The position numbers were made by a program, and so were the translations under genes. The notes under the pieces are model-generated. The model searched no databases. It had not been told where the DNA came from and was given only the letters and a program-made list of their open reading frames with translations. DNA of 64,000 nucleotides from Bolinopsis microptera (Eukaryota; Ctenophora; Tentaculata; Lobata; Bolinopsidae), in assembly GCF_026151205.1 (NCBI RefSeq), contig NC_087076.1:3123902-3187901 (forward strand), given 5' to 3'. Of this stretch, positions 22,910 to 36,700 are shown piece after piece (within the stretch, counting starts at the first letter, position 1; every line of letters begins with the position of its first letter).

Positions 22910-25900
22910 AGGGTGGATACAGGTTGATCTTATCTTCCTACGATATGACTAAAATATGGTCTTCATTGCGTCATTTCGCCATTCTGGAAAATTCTAGCTT
23001 GCACAAAAGATAAGCTTGGTGAATTAAAATGCAATCTTGATAATACAGCTTGTTGTGATATAAAAGTTTTGTGAATGAAATTGTATTCCAACAAAAAGCT
23101 TCGGTAACAACCAGACACTGTAAAGTGTAAACTAAATATTAACGTAAAATTAATTCAAATTTGAAACTTGCAGCACGTAACCTCGAGAAGAGAAATTTAA
23201 AACCGTCTCTTATTTGGTTCGGGAATGTTCTTGTGTAATCGTATTAGCATTAAATCTCACAATTTAATCAACTTAACGAGCTCAAGCTGAATTATTGCCC
23301 TTTATACTTAATGTAATTTGGGCGAACCAATGCAAGTTTGCACATACATCTAAGAACAATACTTACATCTGAGGCGTCAGGTATAAAATATCGAAGTCAG
23401 AGAGCTAATAAAGAAAAAAAAAGAGACCGCAATTATGATAACTTCTCAAAACAGAAAGTACCTTATACAGCAAGTATAATAAGATAATACAAGTTTCTAA
23501 AATGTGTCTTTATAGTCTGAGGTGTTTTCCCACGGTACCTAGGGTCTAAAATTCAAGTTTAACGGTTTTGCTGTTCACGTTGCAGGACATTGTTTATTTA
23601 TCGATATAAATTGACCATGACAGGGAAATGATTAGTAATCATTTCTAAAAACTGATAAGAATTTCATATGGCCTCATTTAACAAATTTACAGTTAAATTG
23701 CTAAATGCAAGTTACAAAGATTATCAAATTTGATTAAATTTCTGTTTTTAAGAAATTAACAGATTAACACTGATAACACAACCTGCTAGATTAAAGTTCT
23801 TCACAATAACACTTACATTTGTATTTAATGACGACTTTAATGTTAACTTTCGTGACTTTATCATCTGTACTATTAATACATAATTATAATATGCAGCATG
23901 GTATGCGTACTCACTATAACAACTCATGATAACACGTGTTTGCGTCATAACTGCTGCTCTACAATCACTGTGTCTTTTATCTGTCCCTTGGTCAGCTCAA
24001 ACGTGACTTATTCATGTCAGAACGACCTGATCGTGTGATAGCCTTTGGGAAATTAACTTTTTGCAGAAAAATAAGAAATTTTCCTGCCACAATTCACAGC
24101 CCAATTCACAGCTCTCCCTTTTTATTCAATTTCTCTGTTTTAACCGGGTGGGAAGAACCCAGATAATGATTTCAAATCCGTTTCTCTCGGCGGTGTCACG
24201 TGCTGTTCTTACAGGTTCCTTGTGCGTCATTGTCACCCTCTGCTGGGCCCGCACGCTACCCCTCAGTATACACCTCTACACCCTACCCTCCTAACCCATC
24301 TCGCTGTTAACTCATCTTAATGGAAAGGAACCTCTCCTTCCTATTCACTGCACGTGCGAACCAGACCAAATAAGTTCTTAAATGAGATAATTTCAGGTGC
24401 ATCAAAATTACGGCATTATTTGATTTATCAGGTGCGGGTTTTAAGAATCAGCTCTCATTTAAATGTGTTAGTAAATCTGTTAGTCATGAATTTAGTCGTA
24501 AATATTCCAAATAAATTGACGTCATTTCATTTCGACGTTCTGTAAACTTCTCGTCTTCCCAAATTATGCAAAAAATGTATAATCACGATAAACTTGAAGG
24601 GGGCCGCAAGTTATTACTTGCTCTGTGATTCATGACTGCCACTACTTATATATTGTATTGTACAATACAATACAATACTTATAATACTTAAGTACACTTC
24701 TACAAATGGTTCAAATTATACCTCATCAAAAGTAGCTAAACGGTAAAGTTGAGATCATTACAGAATACTGCACTTTAGATCTGCATTACTCTTTAATCAT
24801 GAAAAGCGACGTTGATAATTCTAATCAATCTCAGTTTACAAGCAAAAAAAGCATGCGAAGATAAGGAATGAACTTACTACGAAGAATTGGGAGATGTCAT
24901 ATGGATAATGGATATGACTCAAAATGATAAAATTTATACTGATAAGATTTTAGGTTGAAAACACGTTCAAATCATAACCTCCGTTAAAAAGGGATACAGT
25001 TCGTCCTAAAGTTAGAATACGTAGCTAGATAAAATCGCGATCCAAGATGCGGTGATTTAAATTGATAGGATACGTTAATAGACAAAATTGTAAATCATAT
25101 TACCTCTCCGATAATAGTTCTGTCTCGTAGGGATCATATAAAATCTTGCTACAGATGATAAATTGCGTACTGATTCGTGAAATAGTTTATATATCGCATG
25201 ATCATGATTTCATAACTCACCTCTTATGTTTAGTATAGTAGTTTGATTGTCTGCTTTCTCCCAATGACGATGATTTCTCATAAAGTTGAACAACCAATCT
25301 AATTTAATTGAATAATGGTTCAAAGGCCAAAGCATTACTATATTGTATTCAAGTTAGCCAGTATCCATAGTGTATTTGCGCTTGTTTTCATTTCCTGATT
25401 CCTCGAGTTAACTTCGCTGCTCTTCCTTCCCTATTATGAAGTCCGCACTCCATGATCTTTGTGTTCCAATCTGTTTCAAATTTATAGAAAGTTCCCACCA
25501 CTTGAAAACAAAAACAATGCAAGTCTTCCACGCGAAGTATCGCAATAAAAAGAAAGCGTAGCTTGTGAAAATCCGTTAAGATTCTTGATCACAGAGGATC
25601 ACGGGGATAGGAAACGGAGAAAAGTGAACTGTTGCACAGCAACGAATGTGAAAGGGATGATAACAGAAAGATCTTAACAATGCTAAAACACGGTTTCATA
25701 TTAACACTTGATAAGATTTTACTGATAAAAGTATTAATTCCAGGCCTGTAAATAACACGGTCCCAGATTCCCGGGCCAAGATATCGTGATAAATTCTCAC
25801 ATTTAGTACTTACCAGCATATTCCCATAAATTAACATATTAATACTCACATTGAAATGCAGGAGATGATGAGTTACAATCAGTTTAGGAGACTATAAACA

Positions 25901-27020
25901 GAGTTAACCAGGACTTGCTGCAAAACAGCTTCTAAAGAACGAGGTGTGTTTCTCCCTCTCTCTCTCTCCCTCTCTCTGGGTCCTGTCATATGACACCGAG
26001 TTACCCTGACCTAGACCCACCTCTCTCCAATCAGCCCAGGACCCTGAACCCACCGTGACGTGACATTCTGCCCCGAACTGACATGGTACTCTCTTTCCAC
26101 CAATTCGGAAGAAAGCGGGAGGTTGCTTGACTTGGGCGTGACTCCGTCTCCCTGTCTTCCAGATAAGCTGACCACCACAAGCTTCCATTACTCCTGGGTA
26201 ATTGAGGATGACGCAGTTTTTGCCGGAGTGGTAAGTCATTTATACGTCAGAAGTTCAGAGCTGCTGTTATTTTGAAGGTTCCTTGGCAGTGGTTCAAGTT
26301 AGAAGGGGAATGCCTGGTCCCTATCTGACTTGTCTTCTTGTGACGGAACTGACAGATTTTCCAAAAAAATGTATGCACACTTAACTCTTATCTAACATGA
26401 ATCATCTCAGAAGACCAAGTTGTGTAGAGCATTACGATTACAAGTCTGGTTCATTTCTATTCGGTTCAATCGGCTGACCATTCATTCCTCTACCCTTTTA
26501 TTTCAGATAAGAGGCTGGGGAAATCTGATAAGTTCCTACAAAATGAAACGAAGTTTATAATTTAGCCGGAAGGTCAGAGATCAAAACCAAAACTTTTATA
26601 TCCTGCTACTACCTGGTCTTCGAAAAGGCTGCAATCTTTGTTTTAATTACTAGACAGTGTATTTTCTAGGACTAAAACCGTTTACGAGAAATGAAACGAT
26701 AATGTGATGATTATAATTAATTCTAAAAATGAAAAAAGATCGCTCTTGAAATTCATTCTATTTGACATTCTCATTAAACTAAATCTCTTTCAATCTTAAA
26801 ATGCACGGTTGGCCGCTCTACACAGCTTTGTAAGTACGTAAGTATTGAACAGCGTGTGAAACTTAAACACATTATAACACATGATCAATCATCACTCTAC
26901 AAAAAACCATTATCACTTGTCTGATTGGGAAATACAAACTGTGCAATGTTTCAATTATTGACTGATAAGGCACCTGGTCAATTAGGGACCAATCATCACG
27001 TTCCGGTTTAAGAGGTGTTA
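22910..27020. other. Intergenic stretch between the GATA and Kv genes
   Basis: No supported gene. A short palindrome of ATTGTAC/GTACAAT repeats lies at 24650-24676. The block at 25925-26240 is GC-richer with a GA/TC tract; its overlapping open frames on both strands have no recognisable domain, but it could be a promoter or first exon. Confidence 0.4.
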
Positions 27021-27025
27021 GTACT

Positions 27026-27170
27026 GAAGCAAGTCATTGGAGACTGAGGTCCCATTTTCCAAGAATTGGGAGTGAGTCATTGCAAACTTGAAACTGAGGT
27101 ACCATTTCCTAAGACGTATTGTTACTGAAATGAGTCATTGCAAACTGAGGTCCCATGCTCTTCCTCCTGG
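27026..27170. repeat. Three imperfect direct repeats spanning the 3' end of the Kv coding region
   Basis: The motif AGTCATTG-CAAACTGAGGTCCCAT occurs three times (about 27031, 27075 and 27132), the last within the coding exon and the others beyond the stop codon. The repeat has copied the end of the reading frame into the 3' UTR, or the reverse. Confidence 0.6.
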
Positions 27171-30100
27171 TGCCGACAATCTTCTGCCAGGAGATCGTCT
27201 CCTCAGAGTCCGAAGAATCCTCGCTCTCAGGAATCAGATCGGTGTTTGGGGAGGTGCTTTCTGTCAGCATTTTCTGAAAAGTCGAAGTTAAATCTTTTTA
27301 TACCCAAAATATTTGTTACTAATAAAATTGATGGAGATTGGCCACTGCTAGGTACATCGCATGAGATTAAAAGAACAGACTTGATTTGAGATAAAATTCG
27401 CGACTAGTCATCGGTATACTTAGAACACGAGTGAAACATAAAAGGAAACTGTTGCCAAATTCTTGAAATTATTAAGTGTTACATATTATGACAAGGGCAC
27501 CTGATAACGAAATTTCGAGACATATTTTCATTTTTCATGCGTAACACGTCGAGTTTAGATTCTTATTGTATCGAACGAGAAACTCCATGGCGAAAATAAC
27601 CGGTGAATGATTATTTCACAAGATTGAACCCCCAGCTTGGAAAAGTCATCATCTAATTTAAATGAACATTAACAGGTTACCACCTGTACAGTATGTAAAT
27701 GTTAGAAAGCTTGAATCAACAGCAAATCTGTCAAAACACCTGTGAGAGCAGCTTCATTTTGTGGTTGAGAAGTTTGTTCCTTCTCAGCTCTCGCTGGTAC
27801 ACCCTCTCCAGGTGCTTACTGAGTATGGGTATGGGTATGGCGAACAGAGGTACTCCTGATATCGCGCACAAAGCACCGACTACCTTGCCAGCAGTTGTGT
27901 AGATCCGAGTATTACCATACCTGCCATATTGATCGTTATTGATTGTTATGATACTCAAATAGTGCGCAGGAAGGGGGGATGGTTTTTTAGCTGATATAAT
28001 CAACTACATCAGTAATCAGTACTAACTATATAAAGCTATATATTTTTACATTATCATTGTGAGTTTCACGGCTCATTACCCTATGGTAGTTATGGTGATA
28101 AGACTCCACCAAACATAGTCCATCAGACTTGTGTGCTCATCTTTATCCTCCAGGTGATGTTGACAGTCGGAGTGGACTATTCCATCACAGTTCACGTGAT
28201 CATCCTGCAAAGAGAGTTCTAGAACGATCTGAGACGAGAACACGTGCTATCTAGTCGGAATGAAATAAGGATTCGGCGTTTGCTGCACAATTAACAACAT
28301 TTATATAAGCGAGAAAATGTTTGAGACTTCCTCTTGGATATTTGCTGAGAGTAAGAGTATGACCAGTTACAATAAATTATTTTAAATTTTGATGTATTTA
28401 AACGATTACCTCAGGCTCTTTGCTTGGTTCCTCTATCTCCACAAAGTACTCGAAGCACGCAAAAATAAATACGATAACAAACACAAAGAGGAGCACCGAT
28501 ATCAGCTCCTTCGACGCCTCTTTGAGTGCGATTCCCAACGAATTCAGCAGGAGGGAATGCTGGGAAAGCTTCAAGATCCTTAGGCTGAAAGTTAATCGAA
28601 CAAGAGTGTGAAGGAATGAGTTCTCGATGACTGGCGAGTAAGCTAGAACGACCGAGATTACAAAAGCGGTGATGAGTATGAGGTCAATGCCTGATTGGAA
28701 GGATTTGAGAAATGGTTGCTTCTTGGGAGCCGCGTAGTAACGAAGGATGAACATGGCAAAGAACCAGATCATACAAGTTCCGTCGATTATAACAAATTCC
28801 TTGATTGCACCAAATCTTGAATAGAACAATGACTGATCCTCAGTCCAGTTTCCACTGTTGTTTTGATGAAGAGGAGGCTTGTATTTAGGGATTGTTGCAG
28901 TCAGAAAGCTAACCACGGACGTCAAAATGAAGATGATGTCTATAAAAGTATAAATCTTCGTTGTAGTTGAGGACTTATGGTAGAGAAAGAGAAATACCCT
29001 GGCTTGGAATGAATCTTGCTCGGGGACAGCGTGATCGTAATTATCTTGAAGTTCATGTTCAAAAGGACCGACCGTGATCTTATCATGTCGAATTCCAAAA
29101 AAGTCCAGCTCAGCGAGAAATACCTCCTCCTTCACTCCCTTTGGAGACCTTAAAATACCGTCCTGATAATAGAAGAGTATCGACTCAAAGCAGTCTTGAC
29201 GAATGTGGGGGAAGTTGAAGACCTCTCTGTTGTAATCGTAGTATTGTAACTTGTCCTGACAACCCAGAAGAGTGTCTGGGTGCCTGTCCAGTGTGGTCCA
29301 ATGTGTCTGAAACATTGTTCCAGCCACCTGGATATATGCGTATTTTGCTGGATTTCGCTGGAGGCAAGAGCAGGATGGTGTGTCGGGCTCTAGAATTATA
29401 ACCTCTGGTTCTAGATTGAAAGTAACTTTTTTAACAGTGGGTGTTTCTGGGTACCCCTGGTTACCTTCATCTTCAGATTGCCCACTGGAGCTGGACTCAG
29501 ACAAGAAGAAGTTGTGCATTAAATAGTAATGGTAAGAGTGTTTTTGGAGCATTTCATCGGTAATAAGTGGCACCTTCTTTACTATCCTTGTTATGTTAGA
29601 AGTATTTCCGGACGTAATGTCTCCATTGGGCTTGACGGCTTCATCTGTACCCTCAGGAATTTCCAAAAGCATTTCATCATTATGATCCAACCTTTTTTCT
29701 ATCACAAGGTCCAACTTGGGATTATTGCACTTCACGTTCTCCGTCACAGAACTACTGGTAAAGTTAACAATACAGGCAGGGTTTTCAATGCCGGTCGTTT
29801 CAGGTGTTCGAGGTGAGCTAACAGCTGAATTGAGGGTGGACTCAGTGCCGGAGTCTGATTCATCTGTTATCGATATTAAAGGTACACCATTTTTACCTTT
29901 ATTATCACTGGGCTTTTTCATAGAGTCCTTGGCTCTGGAGAATGTCCTCTTTTTGGACGTCACAAAATTTTGATCTTCAGGTGAGTCAAAATGGTTATCA
30001 GAGAGTTTTCCTGATGGGGCAGAACCGGACAGCGGACCATTTTTTAGGGTCAGTCCCAACCCTGGTTTTACAGCTAGTCTGAATGTGCTGGGGTTGTCGA

Positions 30101-30245
30101 AGTATTTTTCCTCAAGAGAACTGGGACTAAGGTCCATCAGGTCGGTTTGACTGGCGGATCTGGCTCGAGAGAGACTTCTGCAAGCTAGCGATGGGCTTTT
30201 AACTTCCTGTCTGGACAGATCTGTCCAGGAACCACGTTGGGCCAT
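27109..30245 (-). CDS. Voltage-gated potassium channel alpha subunit, Shaker (Kv1)-like, divergent
   Basis: Exons 30245-28410, 28204-28080, 27920-27740, 27273-27109 are phase-consistent; the product is about 768 residues in the plasma membrane. The first 300 residues are Ser-rich and disordered, far longer than usual. The T1/BTB_2 tetramerisation domain starts near residue 299 (YAYIQVAGTMFQTHW) and lacks the Kv2-4 zinc motif. S1 to S6 follow. The filter is TIGYG, split by an intron after its first Gly codon's second base; S6 keeps PIP (FAIPIPIL). The voltage sensor is altered: S4 reads LVRLTFSLRILKLSQ, missing the first and third canonical arginines, and S2 has Met where Shaker has Glu293. 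The residue after GYG is Asn rather than Asp. The turret is long and acidic. It may be a shifted-gating or silent modifier subunit; this is inference. Confidence 0.92.
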
Positions 30246-31010
30246 AGCTTGCTACGATTTATATATGAGCACTAAAGTCTGAAGAAATTCATGGAAAATT
30301 ATGTCATTAATAACGATTCAAAAGCAAATAATAGAATTAGAATGAATCGTAAATAAGCAAGTGCAAACTTCTCATACGCATCGACAGGAAACAATAAACA
30401 TTTGAAGCTGATAAATTGGTCCCTTTATTACCGATCCTAAGATGTTGAATGTTAGGGAAACAACAGTGATTTATGCACTACCACCAGTCAATTACATTTG
30501 TCTAGAACTGACAAATATTTACTCATGGCCCATCTAGTCGACAGAATGGACAAAATATATGTCAACAGAATATTCAGTGGTGTGGTAGTCGCATAGAAGT
30601 TCAGAATCTTCGAAGTGTTTTCGTTAAAATTAGTAAATAATAATTAAACCTTCCTGCTGGCTTAATTTGCGAGGTATTGGAAACCGATGTGGAACACTGC
30701 GCTACCGGCCAAATTTGTTTTGAGAATTTGTACTGTTAGTGTTATGGTACGAATAATAGAATGAAGAAAACAAATATCATAAACTTTACACCAATTATGT
30801 CTATCGCCATCTTGCTGAGAAAGTAAGGTTTCTCTGTGCTTTGCTTCGCCATGAACACAATTTTGAAAAGTGATCATGCTCGGTTAACCAAAGCGTGCTA
30901 TAATGGTCTTGTCTCTTAAGCGCATTTCACAAGTAATGTTGATAGTAACGGTATGCAGAAAGAAGCCGGAATTGTTGTGCATTAGGTAGACTGGTAGAGC
31001 AGAGCATAAT
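30246..31010. other. Kv upstream region
   Basis: AT-rich, no open frame of interest. It presumably holds the Kv promoter; no core element was recognised. Confidence 0.4.
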
Positions 31011-31265
31011 GTTAATGTGGTTTTTACTAATTCACTCGCCAGCGAGCTGTCACGTGACTTGGGTTTTTGCTGTTTTGTAACCGAAAGAAACGGTCTCACC
31101 GAAACTCCAACCTTTACCATAACCATGAAGCTAGCCATGACAATGATCAGAACACCAACCCTTATACACCAACCCTTATACCCTAACCCTAACCCCAACC
31201 CGAGCCCTAAACAATCGAATTTGTATCCTAATAGTATGTCACATGACCAAAACAGTTTTTGCTCA
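31011..31265. repeat. Dispersed telomere-like repeat, third copy
   Basis: It matches 5510-5730 through TTACTAATTC-CTCGCC, GTCACGTGACTTGGG, TAACCC-like runs (31150-31200), CGAGCCCTAAACAATCGAAT and TGACCAAAACAGTTTTTGC. The short open frames on both strands across it are by-products of the hexamer repeats. Confidence 0.7.
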
Positions 31266-32317
31266 AAAATATTCTGTGTTTATTTTAATCAAAATCCGTC
31301 TGAAAACAGTAAACACAAGTGTCGTCCAGCATAATGCGTAACCAGTACATTTTATATAAAGCGAGACGATATAATATTTCTGGTAGTGTTACCATTTTAC
31401 TGACACCACGACATCAACTTTAACACAACTTTTCACGAAAACCGTGAGAGATATACCATCGAAATTTGTTATGTTGGTTCGAATATTTTTATTGCCTTTT
31501 GACCAGTATGTAGAAATAAAAAATTGGCCAAGAAATAAGAACTTAAGGTCCCGAAATTTGGACCCCAAAATGGTGTAAAAATCACAAAATGAATAAATAT
31601 TGTTTTATCTTGACACAACTTTAGGGTTAGACGGGTTTCTGCTAGTATCCATAAACACTAAACATGACAGCATACTATAAGTATATACCATATTAGTCGA
31701 AGCTTGACTTTGTCCAACTTAGGGTTAGGCCAACTTATTCGAACCAGAAGTCGAACCAAGCAAAACATTAATAGGAGAAAGAGAATGCTAGAAGGAGGAG
31801 GGAGATAGAGTGCGATCTACGCAGAATCCCTGGTATTAAGTATTGATTAATATATTTAATATTCATCCTGGTATTCAATTAGTATCCCTAGAAAATTCAG
31901 AATAAATATTGAAACTTACTATTTACTATATTGTATCAAAATATGAAGTTGCTGAGTTGGTGAAAGGATTAACCAATCGTACCGTGTCTCGATCGAAGCC
32001 GCGTTTGGCCTGTTACAGTTAATGACCTTTAACAATCCAATATTCAGATGTATTTAAGTAATTAATGGATCAACGAGGCAGAATGAGAAGAAATTGCATG
32101 TATACAGCTCTGATCTTCATGCATTAAGAGTGTACAGAGTCCATAATTTATATATTTTCGTCTCTTATCCTCTGATTTCAGGAGATTTCACTACGATCGA
32201 TTTATCGGTTGAGCTTTCTCATTTTCATTATTTTTGAACCTTGCACAATCATTTTTGACCGATTAGCGAGCCAACGCCGTTGCAGTTGTCAAATTTCATC
32301 ACTGTCGCCAATTAATA

Positions 32318-32454
32318 GTACTACTAGTGCTACTAGTACTACTAGTACTGCTAGTACTACTAGTACTACTAGTACTACTAGTACTACTAGTACTACTAGT
32401 ACTACTAGTACTACTAGTACTACTAGTACTACTAGTACTACTAGTACTAATAGT
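32318..32454. repeat. Tandem array of the 9-mer ACTAGTACT
   Basis: About 15 copies of a 9-bp unit with few mismatches. It contains the palindromes ACTAGT and AGTACT and is open in several frames as Thr-Ser or Leu-Val repeats, which are not taken as genes. Confidence 0.9.
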
Positions 32455-32459
32455 TAAAA

Positions 32460-33716
32460 GAGATCTGAAGAAAATAAATAAGCTATATCTTGTTTTGCAA
32501 ATATTTGAATAACGAGCTGCCACTATTATTATCACCCTCCTTAAATGATTGAACAGATTTACATCTATTTACTATACGTCTATATTGCGCAGGTTTCCAT
32601 GGATGCACACGCAGCGCACTGGCGCTGTGAAGTATTAAAGTATTAAACTGGTAGTCACTTTTGGAAATAAATGCTGCTATTTAAAGAATTATAAAATACA
32701 CTGTTTGAGGCAACGTTAAGTGCGTGATGCTTTAAAAGTACGTTAAGTGCGTACTAACCAACTATGGTAGGCACGGAAAGAAACTACAAACATATGTCAG
32801 AATTCAACTAATGGCCATCAACTCCTTTTCCTTCTGTTTGATTTTCCCTCCAGTTACCCAATAAAACCATTATAAGCATTGACCCATATCTCATACCTTT
32901 TTTGTCCCTTATACAAATTCCTGCTGTGGATATTTTCAGGCTCTTTCGGCAATCTTCTGGCCCCAGAATTTACTCTTATAGCATGACCAACCTTTCTCTT
33001 TATCAGATAGTCAGGTAGTTTTTCGCTTACACAATAGGAACTTAACCCTGGCGATTGTTCAATGTCCTGTCTCCATTGTTCTGCATAACACGGCGTTGCA
33101 CAGGACTGCTTGTAAACTGGCAGATTATTAATGAAAACCTCGCTGGGGGGAACAACATGCTATACATCCTCGTTAACCTGAGTCCATATACACTCGGTCT
33201 TTGTGCAAACATCTCATCATTTGTTTTTTAGTTAATTTGTTCGTGGGGATGAAGTAGTTGGAACTATCTAGAAGAAAGAGGTATGTATCATGTAATTGAC
33301 CGAGTATATTGTCTATCGATCGAAAGGTGAGTGATGATCATCGATTTAATTGATTGTCAGATTAATTTATTGATAAGGTGTTGTCTTAAACTGGTCTTAC
33401 ACTACAATTCAAGACAACACTACGATGACTTACTCGCTAGATAATGACGTAACTGACCAACACCTGTCAATGTTCTTGTCAAATGAACTCATAATTATAT
33501 TTGTAATGTATAACAGCTCGCATGCCGACGTTCACTCTTCCAAGCCAATCTTCAACCTTGCGATAAATCGCACTTGTAATGTTTTTAAAATGACACTACA
33601 CGTTAATACGATAACGCATTAAGTGTGCTTGTTGCCCGTAACCAGCACTCGACACGCAAATTTGCATTGCTTTCTGATTTCATCTGCTCTTGATTGCGAT
33701 ATACACGCGCCTCAAC
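32460..33716. other. Intergenic stretch before the SAXO5-like gene
   Basis: No convincing gene. The open frame at 33425-33622 lacks recognisable features. It probably contains the promoter of the plus-strand gene starting at 33717. Confidence 0.4.
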
Positions 33717-36700
33717 ATGCCTCCAACCGTAGCCAAACTTGCTCCCCAAAAAACGGGCAAGGAATTCCTTGCTGCGTCCCACTTCACTGTTGGCATGGAC
33801 AATGCATTCTTAGAGGTACGAACGCATTACGCACTGAGAATATCCATCCTGATTCTTTTAGTTGCACAAATAATCGTCACTCTTTGACGTCACGATTTGT
33901 CATCATTCAAACATACGCATGGTTATTGGTTATGGGCCGGAGGGTTTGAACTTGAACTATTATCGCAAGGCGTATATCCGGTCATCCGGTGGTTATTGTA
34001 GGGATTGTTGATTCAGTAAAGTTATGCAGTTTCTTCCAGGAAACAAAGAGCACACAACACAAGGCGGAGTTTCCAGCTTACAAAGGGTAGATATCTCGGG
34101 AGAGTTCCAGTGGAATCACTTGACGACAGTCAGATCATGCACAGGTTATCTCCCATATCTACTTACTTACTTAGCTTTAGATTTGTGTAATTGTTGTTAT
34201 CATAAATTGTCATGATCACTCGATAATAGCGGTAATGGGCAGTTAATTTCATCATCGTTAATCCTGATCCTCTAAACTGAGTTTTTACAGCAGCGACCGA
34301 GACCGGGGGCTGCCAATGTCTCAGACGAAGGACTCATACCAGCATTGGGGAGTTGCTACAAGAGAGTGGAACGACTACACTGGTAAACTCAACACAAACT
34401 TCAAGGGTCACAGCGACCAACAGTGTCAATCTTTTGAGTGAGTTTCTTTCAATGTACAGTTTCTCCTGAAATATTTTTTTAAAAGTTGAGACCGAATGGA
34501 TTTTTGATTTTAGACCTTTACTTTTACCTAACTCTAAGTACACAAAACCAGTCTCAAAACAGACTTCTAACAAATTATGATTTTTGAAACGGCTTTTAAA
34601 AGCTTATCGAGGAATAATTGGTTGGCGAGTTTAACTTTAACAAAAGAAAAAAAAGTAATTTGGAACAAAAGCAAACGCACATTTTTAACGGAATCTCCCC
34701 AGGACGACAGCAGCGGCTCACTTTACAAAGGACAATGCTCTGAAGTTTGACCCTCAAGGCCAGAAGTCACTCATGGTCAGTTCAGTTCCAATGGGGGACA
34801 GCGAGATGGTGAGGATACCGGACTCGGAAGTACGGGGAAACTTTAAGGGACAAAATGTTGATCACATCAAACCAAGCAGGTATGTGATGCTTTGGGATAC
34901 AGTATCGGAATTTATTTGGTAAGTCATTATATTGGTGATAAGGTGCTGATAAACAAGCAACTGATAACGACACACAAGGTTAAAGATTATTTGCACCATC
35001 ATTTGTTCTAATGATTGAAATGTTGAGCAGGGCTATTAAAGCCGGGGGTTCAAAGCTAATACTGAAACTTGTAACATTTTCCAAACTACAGGTACCCTGC
35101 TTACATAGACTACGGAATCATAGACACCCTCAAAACTGACAGGAGAAAAGCACCGGCCTACGTCACTACCAACAATGTACTTCCTGGTTCCTTAATAACA
35201 TTCCTTATAACATTTAAAATATATTTTCTTTCAAGCGTCTGAAAACAGAACTACGAAAAGCATGGTTATTGGTTATATTAGAACAGATGTACATAGTATG
35301 ATCTCTTAATTTACATAGTCGAGATTCCTGACCAACCCAGTAGATCTTATTAAGGATGTTTCTGAAAGTATTCTTCCACTCAGGAACTTCATTCTGGTCA
35401 GTTTAAACCGGCCATCAAACAAGAGTACGGTACAGCTGCAGTGATAAGAGGGGCGCACTCTGTGGGTCTCGGTAATGAGACAACTCCAGAACACACTACT
35501 AATGTTAGAGATACTTACTACAAACAGGAGTACAAGACTGGCAGGTCCGACATCATTTCTTCCCTTTAGTATTATATTAGTATTTCTTGATATTCCGTCT
35601 TAGTAATTTATAATGTTAGAAAAATGGTTTGAATCTAGGATCAGATTTGTACAGAAGGTGGATGATCTTTTTTGAATTCTTATTTAAACTGGCAGGTATA
35701 AGAAAACCTCGGTGATGAACAAAATCCTGGGGACCACATTTCTGTTTGGCGGTGAAGTTCCTCATGCTGGAACGCTCGACTCTGATACCACCTGTAAATT
35801 CTACCATACAGGAGCCAGCTATGGTACAGATTTGTTTCCCAATTTGATTCAAATTTTTCATGTTCCAACTTTAAACGACCATTCATTTCAATTTTATAGC
35901 GCTATATATATACTAAGCAATTGGTATGTTTTAAATAAAGTAAAGGCTTGTTATTTTGAAACATGGTTACCCCCTCCCCATTGTTACCCCCTCCCCATTG
36001 TTACCTCCTCCCCATTGTTATCCCCTCCCCATGGTTACCCCCCTCCCCATTGTTACCTCCTCCCCATTGTTACCCCTCCCCATGGTTACCCCCTCCCCAT
36101 GGTTACCCCCCTCCCCATTGTTATCGCCTCCCCATTGTTACCCCTCCCCATGGTTACCCCCTCCCCATGGTTACCCCCTCCCCATTGTTACCCCCTCCCC
36201 ATTGTTACCCCCCTCCCCATTGTTACTCCCCAGGAAGAACTGAGTCGATGAAGCCGGAGAACGTGTTTAAGAGCAGTTTCCCAGAAGGAGACAGACACCC
36301 TGAGAGGGTGATGCAGCTTCAGAACGACACCTCTTATGCTGAACACTACCCCGTGGTATGTAACTACCATTTACCACTTTGTGTGTGACTTTATTGGTGT
36401 TTGTATGGACGGCCTTGTTAGAGCAACTTATCCACTACTACTCCAAATGAAGACCTCTCAGAAATTGGTCTAGAAATTTAGTCTTATCATAGTTTACGAT
36501 ACTCTTACATTGATCTGTGTGTGAGATAATTATTATATGTCTATAAACATTCCATTCGCGGACACTGGCAATCTGGAAAGATAGCAAGAATGATACAAGA
36601 CTGGTTGTTAAAATCATGTTTGTTTCAGCGTGCCCCGGGGGTGATTCTGAATCCTAAAGTAAAAGGAGAGGAGATTATCACAAGAAGTAACGTGGAGATG

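Noticed and set aside
25904-26275. Overlapping ORFs on both strands in a GC-rich block, considered as a GATA first exon
   Set aside because: No donor of the needed phase could be chosen with confidence and the peptide has no GATA-like features; kept only as a possible promoter or exon.
32209-32535. Thr-Ser or Leu-Val repeat ORFs on both strands
   Set aside because: Product of the 9-bp ACTAGTACT array; no supporting context.
35712-36388. Overlapping plus-strand ORFs of 95-179 residues rich in Pro, His, Cys and Tyr
   Set aside because: They are read from the 17-bp minisatellite, which is open in all three frames; the real exons 7 and 8 end and begin at its borders.
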